From Phyllostachys edulis (taxonomy: Eukaryota > Streptophyta > Magnoliopsida > Poales > Poaceae), in contig CM070546.1 of NCBI GenBank assembly GCA_036346405.1, positions 93,122,955 through 93,186,954 of the forward strand: a stretch of 64,000 nucleotides of DNA, given 5' to 3'. Numbering within the stretch: position 1 is the stretch's first letter; each line of letters begins with the position of its first letter. Of this stretch, positions 44,606 through 56,787 are shown piece after piece. The notes under the pieces are model-generated. The model made no database searches, was not told the origin of the DNA, and saw only the letters and a program-made list of their open reading frames with translations. Both the position numbers and the translations under genes were made by a program.

Positions 44606-47600
44606 TGTCAGACCCCCGAGCGTGGAATACCCGTAGATCTTTTGTGTATACTGTGCTAGTCCCAAGATTAAAAGCTAGCACGCACATTCACAACATTTGG
44701 CATCATTTCCATACAATCACATACTAAAGTAAAGCAAAAGGGTGTAATCTACTTAAGCTATTACAATAGTCATTACAACAACGGCCGACTGACCAAATAA
44801 AAGCAGTTATCAGAGTAAACAAAATAAATAGCAGCGAAGACATAGTAGTAGTAGCAAAAGTCCAGTGGTGTGCCCATCCGATCCCTCAGGCAACCGACAA
44901 GGTAACAAGGCCTAAGTAGACCCGTCACCGAACCCCTCGGTGCCAGGTGCAAAGAACTCATCGTCAGGCGTCGGATCATCTGCAAAATTCTAAAGAAACA
45001 ACAATAGCAAGATTGAGTACTTGTGTACTCAGCAAGACTTATAGTGTATCGCAAAAATTATATTAGATGGAAGGCTAACAAGTGTATGGCTCTACTCTAC
45101 AAGTTTATTTGCTCAAAGACAAGTTTATTTGCAATAATCATAAGTGATTTGCAACAGAATTTGAAAGAGCAGTTTATGAAAAAGTAAGTACAGGACAGTA
45201 AATAAAGTAACTGAATAAGTAACAACAAACACTCACAACCCTACCCGGTTGTAAGCAAAAATATAATCAATGTTTCGCCATATAAATGGCACTGACAGAT
45301 TCGGTTCAACCATAGACATGGCAATACTGCTATAGAAATAGCAAATTAGTCATAAAATGACAATCAGCTATAGACATAGCAACAAAAACCATAGACATGG
45401 AAGTTAACTCAACAAAGTAAAACCCCATGTTATTACCCCAACATTTTGTGATAAAACAGTTTGGAAAACAAAATCTACCACCATACTAGCCGCACTAAGC
45501 ATGCTCATGACCGCGAGCGCGGCTATGCGAATAGTTTATCACTCTGTAGAGGTGTAAAACTTTACCCATAGTACGCGGTATTCCAGTTGCCTGAAATATC
45601 TCTATATCGTTGCTCACTGCCGAAGGTAAGCAACCTAGAGTTCACGACGCAGCCTTTACATTATCTAGTCCTAACGTTGCACTAGCCCTGCGAATCTTTA
45701 TCCTCATCCGTCGGGATAATAATAACAACACTGATAGTAACATAGTAACACATCGGATGAGGAGCCTTACTCACCCGGATGGAAACCCATTGAGCAAGTC
45801 CCTCACTTCGCCCGGATGGAAAACCGTCAAAGTGAGGCATTCGTAGTTGCGTTGACATCACCGGTCCTCCGGCAATGTGCACACTACTTCTGCCTACTGT
45901 CATGCAAGGCTAAGATTTCGATAACTTAGTTAGCTACGACCATCCCACACTAGCACATATGGTTGTACGATTAGGTCTTAGTCCCGGATTTGCTGGCTTC
46001 AGTCCTTAATCTACTACGGGCAAGATCTCCACCCTATCTACTAGTGAGTTTCAATCCCACTTTTTCATAATACAACAATAACTTGCCCGTGTCTAGAGAC
46101 TACAGTTTTTCATGTCATTTTTATAAAATAACAGAGGTAACTCCTTTGGACATTTTTCAAAATAATCCCAAACTCACAAAGTATCATATTGTCCTTTTAT
46201 CAATTTTTAGAAATTATATCGCTCTAGTCGCATTTGTGCAATGACTGCACTCGAAAATTCCCAATTGACATTACATATTGTCTAACCCATATTCTAAAGG
46301 TTACAACAGTAAGAGATCAATAATCCAAGGAGGCATATGCAGCAAGTAGGATGTACAACTACCATTTTCTTGATAATAGCATTTTCATACAAACATACAC
46401 GCATGCATAATATGATTTGCAAAACAAAGTACAATAAGTAAAATACTGGGATCAATATGGTCAAAGGGAGTGCTTGCCTTGCTCTTGTTGTTCTGGAGGT
46501 ATAACGGATTGATCATCGCAAGAAAAACCCGAATAATCGACGTCTAAAAAGAGCCGAAAAAGAGTTAAAATAACATCCAACAAAATAAACAGCAACCAAA
46601 AGCAAATATTTTTACAAAAACAGGTAGACTAAGATTTTAGATGAATTTAGGGACTGAGATCACTAAATTTGGAGTTGTGTAGCAAAAGTTATTAAGCTTT
46701 TACTACACTCGGTATGATAAATCCAAAATAAATGGAAAATACGTTTTCTAACGGAGAAGGCGTATTCCCGTTATAACTGAAAGCATATTTTCTACTTTCC
46801 ATTGGATTTCTGGTTAAACCGATAGGTGGGGCCTACTGTTAGTGAGACGGCCCAAAGGGTTTCACTGTGCACTTAAACTGTGGGGGCCCGCATGTCATAG
46901 ACTCAAGCGAGGTTAATGGTTGAGTTAACTTAAAAGCTTGGTCCCACATGTAAGTGACTAATTCGAACTAACTACACAGTTAAATACTGGTTTAGCCCTA
47001 ATGGCTGGATTAAGCTCGACAATGACGAGCTACAGTGGTACCGTGCGGTGGTGCTTCACGGCTGCGCTACTTGCTAGTGATATGAGGCGCGGCGAGGCAA
47101 GTGAGTGCTTGGAATGGGTTCTACACACTAATGCGCACCTACCGGTACCGACGGCGTGGCCTGAGGTGGCTTAATGCGGTGGCGTGCCGGTGGTGAGTGG
47201 AGGAACAACTACAACAAAACGCGACAAGGCAAACTAGCATAGCCCGTGGCAAACTAATGTACGTATAAGTATCTAGGGACTATTAGGAGTCTATCGGAAT
47301 GACGCGAAGAGGTTGAGGTGGCCGGAGTTGTGTTATCGACAACGAGGTGCGGCGGCGAGATTGATCGCGTGTGGAGAAGAAACCCTGGTGAAGGAGAATG
47401 AAATCCAATGATCGTATAAGCGTCAGTGAGTCTTGGTGATGCTCCAGGTGCTTTTAATTGACTCGAGATGCACTGAATCGCCGGTGAGGTCTTCACGGTG
47501 GTTTTGGCCGGAGACAAGGAAGAAAGCCCCAAATAGAAGCACCTGTAGATCAAAAGCTAAATTGTTTGAGGGGAAATGCTCAAGGTGTTAAGTGATGCGA

Positions 47601-48925
47601 TGTGACGCGAAAGAAATGATACAAAACCCTTCACGACGCTGGAGACGAAGACGATGGCACACGGTGGGTTTTAGGGTTTCCGCTCTTGGGGCTCTAGGGT
47701 TCGATTGAGTGGATGAAATGAGAAATGGGTGAGTGCACGAGATTGGAAAGAAGGAAACGAAGCTCAGGGAGGACTTTTTATAGGCTGAGCGGCGGAGAAG
47801 AGCAAGAAAGGCTCAGGCAGCCATGGGCAACAAAGGCGGAGCAATCCAATGTTGTATGGGTAGCTTCGAGTTGGCACGAGCAGGTATGGACGCGTCAATG
47901 AATGGTGATGCGATAGGAGTAGCTGAGCTGCAGCAAAACCATGTGCTGTGAGGTCAAAAATGGTAGGCGGCAGAGCTCAACAAGGTGCTGTGCTGGAGCT
48001 CCTAGGCGCGAGGTGGACGATGAGTCCTATGCACGGGGCCCACCAACTAGTGGCTCAACCGAAGTGGTAAGTGGAGATCAAATCGTGACGGTCTGATTAG
48101 AAGTGAACGGTTGAGATTAATTGCACTGTTCGGACGGTCCGAACAGCCCAACTAATCTTGATCGTTCATTTTCTAATTAATGGCTCAGATGAGATGTGTT
48201 GTTCGGATGGTCCGAACGGCCCACTCAATCTGATATGTTCAAAATAGATCTAACAGTGCGCGCCTTTGCTTACTGGGCTGCCCCGATCAAAAGAAATGAA
48301 CGGCCCAGATGAGCGTGTGGTTCGGACGGTCCGAAGGTTACAATTGATCTGGGCTATTGGTTTTAGATCCAACGGTCAAAATTGCTTGCGCTTCTTTTGA
48401 CTTGGCCCGCTAGTGAAGGAGGTTGGGTTCAACCAGGGGGTTTTGACTGGAGCCCGATGAACAGTACAGGCTTTTAGGGTTTTGAATTATCAGTTGATTT
48501 CTTTGCCGATTTAATTCACCACCCAAACAAAGTCCAAAAATTCTAAAATTTTTTGTGTAGGCTACTGGGCTGAAGTAGTTCCCACAGTAAAATTTTCAGA
48601 GGCTCACACCTTTCGTGAATTTCTACAAAATTCAAACGAGGTGCTGATCCTAAGAGGTCTTAAGGATTTCTCTAAACAAAATTTCATATAGAAAATTTTG
48701 TTGAAGGGTTCCTGGGACAAAAGCCCAAAACCACTCTCTTACTTAGAGAAATTTCACTTCGTTCTATATATTTCCTTTTTAGCACCTAAAGAAACTCAAG
48801 AAATATATTTTTAAAACCAACACAAGATTTTCAAAACAGCAAAACCCATATGCAAATGTTCAAGGAAATTTTTTTTAATGCATTTTTATTACTTAATCCC
48901 AAGATTAGAATTTTGGGATGTTACA
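44606..48925 (-). mobile_element. Inverted 4.3-kb solo LTR nested in the first
   Basis: On the + strand it starts TGTCAGACCCCCGAGC and ends GGGATGTTACA. ATGGT flanks both sides (44,601-44,605 and 48,926-48,930). The minus-strand TATA box (TATAAAAA) is at 47,775-47,782. It shares blocks with the enclosing LTR in inverted orientation, e.g. GGGTAAAG ... CTCTACAGAGT, so both belong to related families. The upstream third carries three copies of TTCGGACGGTCCGAA. Confidence 0.92.
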
Positions 48926-49730
48926 ATGGTATGATGGTAGGTGCTAATGTAGCCCAAGAAATATTGGTATGTGGAATGAAACCGTCCAGATGACTTTAAG
49001 GACTTAATCTTGTAATGACCTCCCAATATAAAAACAGTGTAACCACAAGTCTATAATGGTGTCGACCTGGCTAAATAATTTGTATCCATTAGTACAAGTT
49101 GCACCATTGGAGGACTCGCTGCACGTGCCACTAGCGTAAGCCATAGTGGACACGGGTTGGGGTGCGCGTCGAAAGTTGTCGTGTGGCGCAAGAGGGGATC
49201 TGGGTAATGGTTAACGTCGCTGTGTCTTCTCAGGTGAAACCTTAGCGGGTGTAACTAATATTAGGGGATGCATTGTAAAGGCCTTGTGATAATTTCCCTT
49301 GATTCACATGTCTAAGAAAACATGTGTATATATCAAGACGATTATCTCTTATGGGTAAAGTGTATAACCTCTACAGAGTATAAACTATTCGAATAGCCGT
49401 GCCTACGGTCAAAGGCGGGCATGTGAACTTACTAGAATTAGTTCTATTTCAAAAACCTTTGTGGGAGGGATAAAAACTCGTCGGGCTCACATAGCCCTAG
49501 ATTTGGATTTTCCTAGATATACCCCAATGTTGTTAAAACGGTGGATGTACCCTAATCAAAATTAAGCATAAGGTGGAGGTAACCTTCACTGTTATAAATA
49601 TTACACAATTACTCTCTTTAATAAAATGTGATTTGGTTAAAATGCTAAGTGATAGGACTTTCTAACTATTGTAATTCAAAATGTTGCTTTGAGCAAATAA
49701 AAGAACCCTAGCCTTCCTTGTTGAAGCCTT

Positions 49731-49781
<51 letters not shown>

Positions 49782-49782
49782 G

Positions 49783-50145
49783 GACTCCTATTTCGTACTC
49801 TTGGGAGTATATACTTCCACTTCCAATATACCACTTAAACGCACATATTATACTTCTTTATCATTTTCAATATACTTAAATACTAATTATAAGATACTCC
49901 AATGCAACTTAATTGAAAATTTTTCATTTGTGCCCTTTGTTTTTTTTCTATATATCCTTTTTCATATATAAAAGAAGTATATACACTAATTTTACTATAA
50001 AAAGTGAAATATAATGAAATTTTTCATGGAACTCATTTTGGGGTATCTTATAATCATTATTGGAGTATGCTCAAATAGATAAAGAGGTATCGTCATACAA
50101 TTTAAGTGGTATATGAGATGTATGTATTCTCTGTGTGTTGGCTCG
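49783..50145. mobile_element. Possible MITE inside the first solo LTR
   Basis: ATATACCACTTAAA at 49,826 recurs inverted (TTTAAGTGGTATAT) at about 50,101, enclosing AT-rich DNA. Other internal inverted matches (AAGATACTCC, GGGGTATCTTA) strengthen the fold. Exact ends and duplication are not clear. Confidence 0.4.
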
Positions 50146-50730
50146 CGCTCACGGTTGTTTGTGCTCATCCATGCTCTTTCCCCCAACTCTCAGAAGCCGT
50201 GGATCAAGGATACTAGGCTTACGAGGATCTAGATGTTGGTGGTCAAGATGATGCTGAAAAGTAGTCTAGTTTCTAGTAGTCTAGTCTCACCTCAGTCTAG
50301 CTGACTTAGTCGGTACTCGTGTACACCAATATTACCCAAATCTTTGGATAATATCGGCCGTACATTGGTTTCCCTAGTCGCTTGCTTATTGCTCAACCCC
50401 TTTTGCTTCTGTTGTCGTTCCGCTGCTTTGTAATGTAATCATTTGGCCTGTTTGGCTCTACTGTAAAAGCCGACCCGATACGGTCTAATTGACTCTGATG
50501 TTTGTAATATAATGAATGGTTTGATCTCCGTTATGTATAAAATGATTCAGTGATGCATTCTACGAACGCTATCTACTGATTCAGATAATAGCGTAATGTT
50601 ATACAAAGAGGATATTCTGGATTGTAAAATCCAAGTCCAACACTCCTTTTGTTGCTCCAACCGGAAAGACGGCATCACACGTGTTCCCCTCAAGTAATTG
50701 GAGCTGAGTTGCCGTCATTATTGAGATTGG

Positions 50731-51313
50731 GGGGCATATATGCGCTGCTAGGTACTTTCTTATTTCGCTTTAATTGTTGAGCTTTCGACTTTTGTCTCTT
50801 TGCCTTGAGAGTAACTTCACCTTTTTCTGCTTTGCATGCATTAGCTCAATTTTGTGTAAAGCAGTGGTGGTTAACCAGAGATCTAGTACAAATATGCATA
50901 CGAATAATGTGGTGGCTGGTCACTAAAAGTGTACAGTGTACAAGAGGTCACGGACTCATTGCAAAAGACCAGAGGGTTGAAAATATATAAGGCAATCTCA
51001 ACTACTAGAAATTACTTTTCTTTTAAAAAACACCACACATAATTTATAGAGATTTTCAAGTCACCTACAAGTTCATTTTCATCACCAGACCCGCGCTAGC
51101 TTGTAGGGACCGACGATGAAAACTAACTTGCAGAGGAGCTAGGTTTTGAAAAAATGGGATGTTTTGAAATTTCATGTAACATAAAACCACCAAAAAACTA
51201 AAAAGGTTTAAATATTTTTGCAAAACATGTATGAACATAGATGAAAAAGTTCTAGAAAGGAATTAGCTGATTACCATAATATTATAGCGTCAAGTATGTA
51301 AATAACAGTGGAA
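50731..51313. repeat. Displaced copy of peroxidase intron 1
   Basis: The segment matches 37,218-37,797 along nearly its whole length with scattered differences, e.g. TTTTCTGCTTTGCATGCATT and AAGTGTACAGTGTACAAGAG. In the copy, 60 bp of unrelated sequence replace the (AT)n run. Immediately after it, 51,314-51,355 matches 40,740-40,782 of the copia element upstream of the peroxidase. The copy therefore joins two pieces that are 2.9 kb apart at the peroxidase locus. Confidence 0.92.
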
Positions 51314-51355
51314 AATTGATATATGATGCCCCCTCGCTCTTCTTCTCCCCACACT

Positions 51356-52361
51356 AGAAAATTTCCATGCCGCTAATGTGCTAGCTCCTTCCCTTGCTAT
51401 CTACATCGTCAAGTTCGCTTGGTCGCATTCTATCATGTGCTTCCCTTCCCTTTGTCGGAGAAGCCTCTTTGTGCCCCACCGCCGTGTGTTGTGGCTGCAC
51501 TGGAGTTTTCGGCTAAAATAGCATTGTTGGTGTGCGAAATAACAAATTTAGCCCCCCCCCCTCTCCGGGCATCAAAAGCAAAAATAGCACTGCAGAACCG
51601 CGACACATGGCCTCGTCCATGCCCCTTGGGGCCGGTCTTCCCCTCCTCCGTGCCCCCATGGTCCGGTCTTTCTCTCTTCTTGTTTTTTTACCTCGCACTT
51701 GGACCTGGACTAACACATCAAACGAGCCCACAAATCAAGTGATCAGATCAGACAAACCAAAAATCCTAGATAGTAAAAGTAATAGTATGATTAGTACTAC
51801 TCGGAGTATGAAAGTCGACTAGGAACATTCCAATACAGTTTTTATCTACTTTACGGAGACTGCGATGAGAATAGGGTAAAGGTGAAGGTGAAAAAAGAAG
51901 AAGTAAATATTATCACATGTACCAAAAATTTCATTCCACAAAAAATTTTCACGTGGTCGGCCGCCTAGCCCACCCCTATTGATCAGATCAAACTTTCATT
52001 CCAAACAATTTTTAAGATCAAATCACGTACTTTCATTCCAAAAATATATTATCACATGCACCCAAAAAAATCCACAATTTTTTCACATGAAATCACCGTG
52101 CAGCACAGCCAGGGGAGGGGGTATTATCACATGTGCCCCGATCAAATAGGACATTCTTCGTTAATTTGTCGGTTTAATGTGGGTGACATTATTTAATATT
52201 GTATTATACCACATGCTATATAAGCTTGTCTATGAAACAATTGAGGGAAATATTTGGCACGTAGATCATACAATACGTCTAGCTAGTATATAAGCTTGTC
52301 CATGAACCAACTGAGGAAAATGCTTGGCATGGAGATTAGATAAGCTAGTATTTAATTAAGC
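51356..52361. other. Intergenic stretch with short direct repeats, no gene recognised
   Basis: TATTATCACATG recurs at 51,908, 52,048 and 52,122. TATATAAGCTTGTC(T/C)ATGAA occurs at 52,217 and 52,288 as part of a 71-bp duplication. A possible continuation of copia pre-integrase sequence at 51,356-51,480 is too weak to call. Confidence 0.5.
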
Positions 52362-52570
52362 CTAATTAATTAGGATTATTTGTTATGTTTACTTTATTAG
52401 GTCAATTTTAGTTATGTCTAACTAACAATGACTAATTAATTACGGTTAATTAATTAGGACAAATAAATTACGACTAATTAATTACTACTCATTAATTACA
52501 AATAAATAATTAGGACTAATTAATTATTAATATTTAATTGCCTAATTAAGTAGTTAGGGAATAAAATTTG
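52362..52570. repeat. TAATTA-rich degenerate repeat
   Basis: TAATTAATTA occurs about ten times in about 200 bp, spaced irregularly with GAC or GGAC between copies. The region looks like a degenerate short tandem repeat. Confidence 0.7.
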
Positions 52571-52926
52571 AAAAATGAAATTGACGAAATTTTAGAATAA
52601 AATTTAAGAGGCTTCCCAATGTACTTTGTGAATTACATGACGCGCAACGATTGGTTACGTGTATTAGAAATGACAGCATACACGAATCAACAAACTAAAA
52701 AAAACACCTATGATACACACGCTTATTTTTTGGAATCGGAAAAATGAGGATCGAAATTAGTCTTGGCAGTGCATCGGTCCCTTCCCCTTGTCTGCTGACT
52801 GCCCGCGGCAACGACCAGTCTCAAAGGAAGCCCTATTCTACGAGACGGGCTGGAAGATTAAATTATGTTAGTAGAACGTAAGGCTAAATCAATAATCAGG
52901 ATGCGAATTGAACAACACTTAATTAC

Positions 52927-53471
52927 CTCTTTGATCTGGAGTATGCCAGGGCGGTGGGGAGCTCTAGGACCACCGTTGGTCTCACTAACCGGAGCCTTCC
53001 CCTTGTTAACCTGTGCCTCTTCAATACGGTCAGGTACGTAACGTTTCCATCGTTGAAAGGTCTCAGCTCGCATCGCGTAGTTCAATATGTACTTCTGCTC
53101 GATGAACGCTCTATTGTACATATCTGGGTCGTCGATCCATTGGAAAATTTTGCAATGCATCTTGGGTTGCCATTATGTGCGGATGAAGTTAGGGATATGT
53201 GGAATACGATGTAAGGTGAGAAAAATCGATGTGTGCGTAAGATTCGCTTACGAGGATGTTCCCACACGTGTAGTATGCCCGAGCGGTGGTTGCGGGATGT
53301 GTGGACTGAATGATCTTCGCCAGTTCTTCGCACACACATTGCGGGTGTAGAAACTATAGTGGTATTGGTGCATCCTTCATAGAACAATCTGGGTACGGTT
53401 TAGATGCTCTCAGCAAGCCACTTGTGCTTCTGCAACATCTTTGCATAGAAGTCCGACGACGAGTCCGACAT
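52927..53471 (-). pseudogene. GRF-like zinc-finger gene of MULE-2
   Basis: From ATG 53,471 the frame gives MSDSSSDFYAKMLQKHKWLA, then after a frame change near 53,403 PDCSMKDAPIPL and VCEELAKIIQSTHPATTARA, YYTCGN, a zinc-binding block. A second frame change leads to CKIFQWIDDPDMY and YAMRAETFQRWKRYVPDRIE, then a donor GAG-GTAATT at 52,927. The F-x-WIDDPD motif is shared with GRF-like genes of other grass MULEs. Function is not known. Confidence 0.65.
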
Positions 53472-54539
53472 CTCCAAGGCCGACCTAATGTTTTGCTTTA
53501 GCTCATAGAACAAGAGTGAGTCAATTCGGAACAAATAGAGTGGCAAAATACATACCTGTTAAGAAAAAATGGCGTACACAAAGGCATAAATATGATAACA
53601 CTACCCGTTTACACAAAATGAGGGTCCACTGACATGCAAATAGTATAATTAATTACCACACAGAATGACGCCTAGACGAGCTCGGTCTATTGGGGCAATC
53701 CTTCATGGAGTGGCCAACGGTCTTGCATATCCGACACTTCCTCTCGCAGCTCAGGCCCCTATGCTGGTTGTTATCCATGTCATTTCAAAAGTGCCGCGTC
53801 TGCCGTCGTCCCTTCCCAGTTGCCTTCAAGGCCATGCTCGTGCCCTATTTCACCTTGTCCAGCCAAAGATCCATATAGTTCATGTCTACTCCATATGAGT
53901 GAAACTCAGCACTCCATGTTCCAAAAAGATGGTGCATATTGTAGTGCTTGGAGATGTATGGCTTAGATATCTGCTTGACTAGTACACATGCTTTGTACAC
54001 ATGCGAGCATGGCTTATGCAGGAGCTTCGGCTTGTTGAAAGTGCATGTAGCACTACTACAAAAAGGCTAATACTAGACGCCTCATCACAGACGGTTGACC
54101 AAAACCATACAGATACATGCAATCACGCAGAGCTTTTGGTTTAGAGACCGTCGTATTCTTATCGGCTTGCTTAAAACCGTCTATGAAGAGGTAATATCAC
54201 AGACGGTTCATGTTGAAAACCATCTGTGAAGTATCACAAATGGTTCTTGTTAATAACCGCCTGTGATAATTCTACATATCACAGACGGTTTTCAATAAAG
54301 AACCGTTTGTGAAACATCACGGACGGTTCTTAACAATAAATGTCTGTGATATTACCACATATCATAGACGGTTTTTTATTATAACCGCTCGGATAATATC
54401 GCCGCAGACTCGACGCGCTTCTTCGCCGCCATCCGCCGGCTTCGATCGCGCTCTTCGCCTCACGCTCTGAATTTATACCTTGTTTTATAAAAGGATCATC
54501 CGCCATCGAAGATGATCATCCCCACATACTTATAAAAAA

Positions 54540-55070
54540 TGAAATGGCTGCCTCTTCCTTGTCGCCGCATTGATGGCCTCACCCGCCACACTTGTCACGA
54601 GCACCTCTCTCGTAGACATTGAACTGTCTTTGCAGAAGAACACTGCTTCAACAAAGGTCTTCACTCCTATGTCGGCCGAGAATTTGCCGGAGCAGTGGCG
54701 GCCACCTTCCGCCATCTTGACATCCTCCTCCGCCGCGTTCCGGGTGATCTCCCACTTTCGGCGAGTTTACTGCATCATCGACGTGGTCCTCCAAAACGAT
54801 GTTGCACGCCTCGAGGCTTGCCATCACTTGGGCTGCGTGTCGAGGCGGTGGCGACCAAGTCGACTGTGCCAAAACCCTCAAGCAAGGAAGAGAGCCTATG
54901 GGCTCAATTCTTCTTAGTTCAACGATCTGAGGTCTTCGAGACACTTTCGAGCAGCGCGTCGGGGTGGACGATTTCAAGGCTTCGTTCACGATGATCGTGA
55001 ACCATACGATGCCGATGCCGCTGCCTATGAAGTATTGAAGACAGAGATAGCAGCCTACCTCCGCCACTAG
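54540..55070 (+). other. Gene-like block of unknown origin in CACTA-4
   Basis: Counterpart of 30,970-31,540. Open frames on both strands reach 139 codons but contain no recognised domain. Confidence 0.4.
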
Positions 55071-55861
55071 AAAAATTTTGTTTATTTATTGGTTTCTACT
55101 TTTTTTTAATCTTTTTGTAAGCGACTGGCCACGCTGTTTGGCCATATAAAAATTCCAAAATGAAAAAAAAGTTTGGAGGTGAAGTTACTATATTAATTAT
55201 ATGTTGAATTATTACTATATATATATATATATATATATCAAAGACAATTTTGTGGAAAAAATCTAGTTTGGAGGTGAAGTTACAATTAATATTAATTATA
55301 TCGAGAGACGGTTTAGTGGAACAAATTAATTAACTATATATATATATATATATATCGATCTGTGATATATATATATGTATATATAGTTAAAGCAAATTTT
55401 CAAAGAAGATTTAAATGACAAAATTGACATATAAACATGTAATTTCTTCATGTCATGTAAGTGTATATACAAGTTAAATATTCTTGAGAAAAAACCATTT
55501 CATAGACGGTTCCATAATGGAACCGTCTGTGATATGGGACATATCACGGACGGTTCTATTATGGAACTGTCGGTGATATGGGACATATCATGGACGGTTC
55601 TATTATGGAACCGTCTGTGATAATTATCACTGACGGTTCCATAATAGAACCGTCTGTGATACGTCTCTTTATTAGTAGGAGCCCGGTCGCTAGGGTTTGC
55701 GCTCGCCCTAACTCTCGTCACTCCTCAACACCGCTAGGGTTTGCGCCCGCCCTAACTCGTCACTCCCCAGCGCATTTACTCTCATCCGTTCCCCTCTCCA
55801 CCTCGACGTCATTGCCCGACCCCATCGCCGCCGCCGCCCGACCCCGTCGCCATCGCCACAA

Positions 55862-55942
55862 GTTGTGACACCACTCTGCACTACACAAGACACTCGTACG
55901 ATAGTAGTGTCTTCTTGTGCAGTTTCAGGGTCGTGCCACAAC
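55862..55942 (+). other. Short hairpin, miRNA-precursor-like, in CACTA-4
   Basis: GTTGTGACACC pairs with the inverse of TCGTGCCACAAC, and CTGCACTACACAAGACACT pairs with AGTGTCTTCTTGTGCAG. Both arms are about 35 nt with a loop of about 10 nt, the best of the three copies. Confidence 0.6.
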
Positions 55943-56354
55943 TACGGTGGCCCCGCGTGTCGCCTGCGCCGCCATGGCTTGGTTCTCCTGCTTGGCCTCC
56001 TGCGCTCAGGCCCTGGTCGGGCTTTGCTTTCCCCATCCTCCATCTATTCTCCTCTAGATCTATTAGCTTAATGTCTTTTGTTGAGTTTGATTTTATGCTT
56101 GAGCCTTAAGTTGTGTCCTCGATGTTTGTGTAATTTATGCAAGGTGAAGGAGATGGATGAGGGTTGTGCTTTGGTGGGTCGCCGCTTGGTGGTTGCGCTT
56201 ATATCGAGGTATCACCCTACCTTACTCCCTCTCTGTCTCTACCCCCTTGCTCTGTGATGAAAATGGCTAGTGCTCATGATGGATGCCGAGGGCTACTATC
56301 TGGGTGTGGTGGGTTTGGACACCCTTGGTCTTGTTGTCTTGTCGTTGAACCGCT

Positions 56355-56676
56355 TCAATGATGTTAATAGTCTTATGCTGAAATTGAATTGATAATTAGT
56401 TCATATTAATAGTCCCCTTGCTCTGTGAAGTAATGATGTTAATAGTCTTATGCTGAAATTGAATTGATAATTAGTTCATATTAATAGTCCCCTTGCTCTG
56501 TGATGTAATGATGTTAATAGTCTTATGCTGAAATTGAATTGATAATTAGTTCATATTAATAGTCCTCTTGCTTTGTGATGTAATGATGTTAATAGTCTTA
56601 TGCTGAAATTGAATTGATAATTAGTTCATATTAATAGTCCCCTTGCTCTGTGATGTAATGATGTTAATAGTCTTAT
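56355..56676 (+). repeat. Tandem array of a 76-bp unit in CACTA-4
   Basis: Four copies plus a partial one of the unit with TTGCTCTGTGATGTAATGAT and TTAGTTCATATTAATAGTCC. Copies are nearly identical to each other. Confidence 0.9.
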
Positions 56677-56787
56677 GTTGTCTCTCGCCATTCATTTCAC
56701 CTTTGTCTGTCTAACTATGTTCATGCCGGTCAAGTTCTCCTACCTCTTGCGTCCCAGGTACGTCCTACCATTCCATTCATAATCTCT

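Larger units (their letters stand above)
42520..50642 (+). mobile_element. Solo LTR (Ty3/gypsy-type) interrupted by a second solo LTR
   Basis: It starts TGTAACGTCCCATTC and ends CAAGTCCAACA. CTCCT flanks both sides (42,515-42,519 and 50,643-50,647). Removing the nested LTR leaves about 3.8 kb. A TATA box (CTATAAAGG) lies at 43,004-43,012. No internal region is present, so it is a solo LTR left by recombination. Large LTRs beginning TGTAACATCCC are common in grass gypsy families. A (CA)n(TA)n microsatellite lies at 49,732-49,780. Confidence 0.9.

Noticed and set aside
50643..50735. GACGGCATCACA resembling the start of peroxidase exon 2 next to the displaced intron
   Set aside because: The match is only about 12 bases with a gap, too short to call an exon remnant; mentioned only as a check.
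51419..51742. 107-codon open frame after the displaced intron copy
   Set aside because: Possible copia pre-integrase remnant at first sight, but no motif holds up and the frame is proline-rich in a C-rich stretch.
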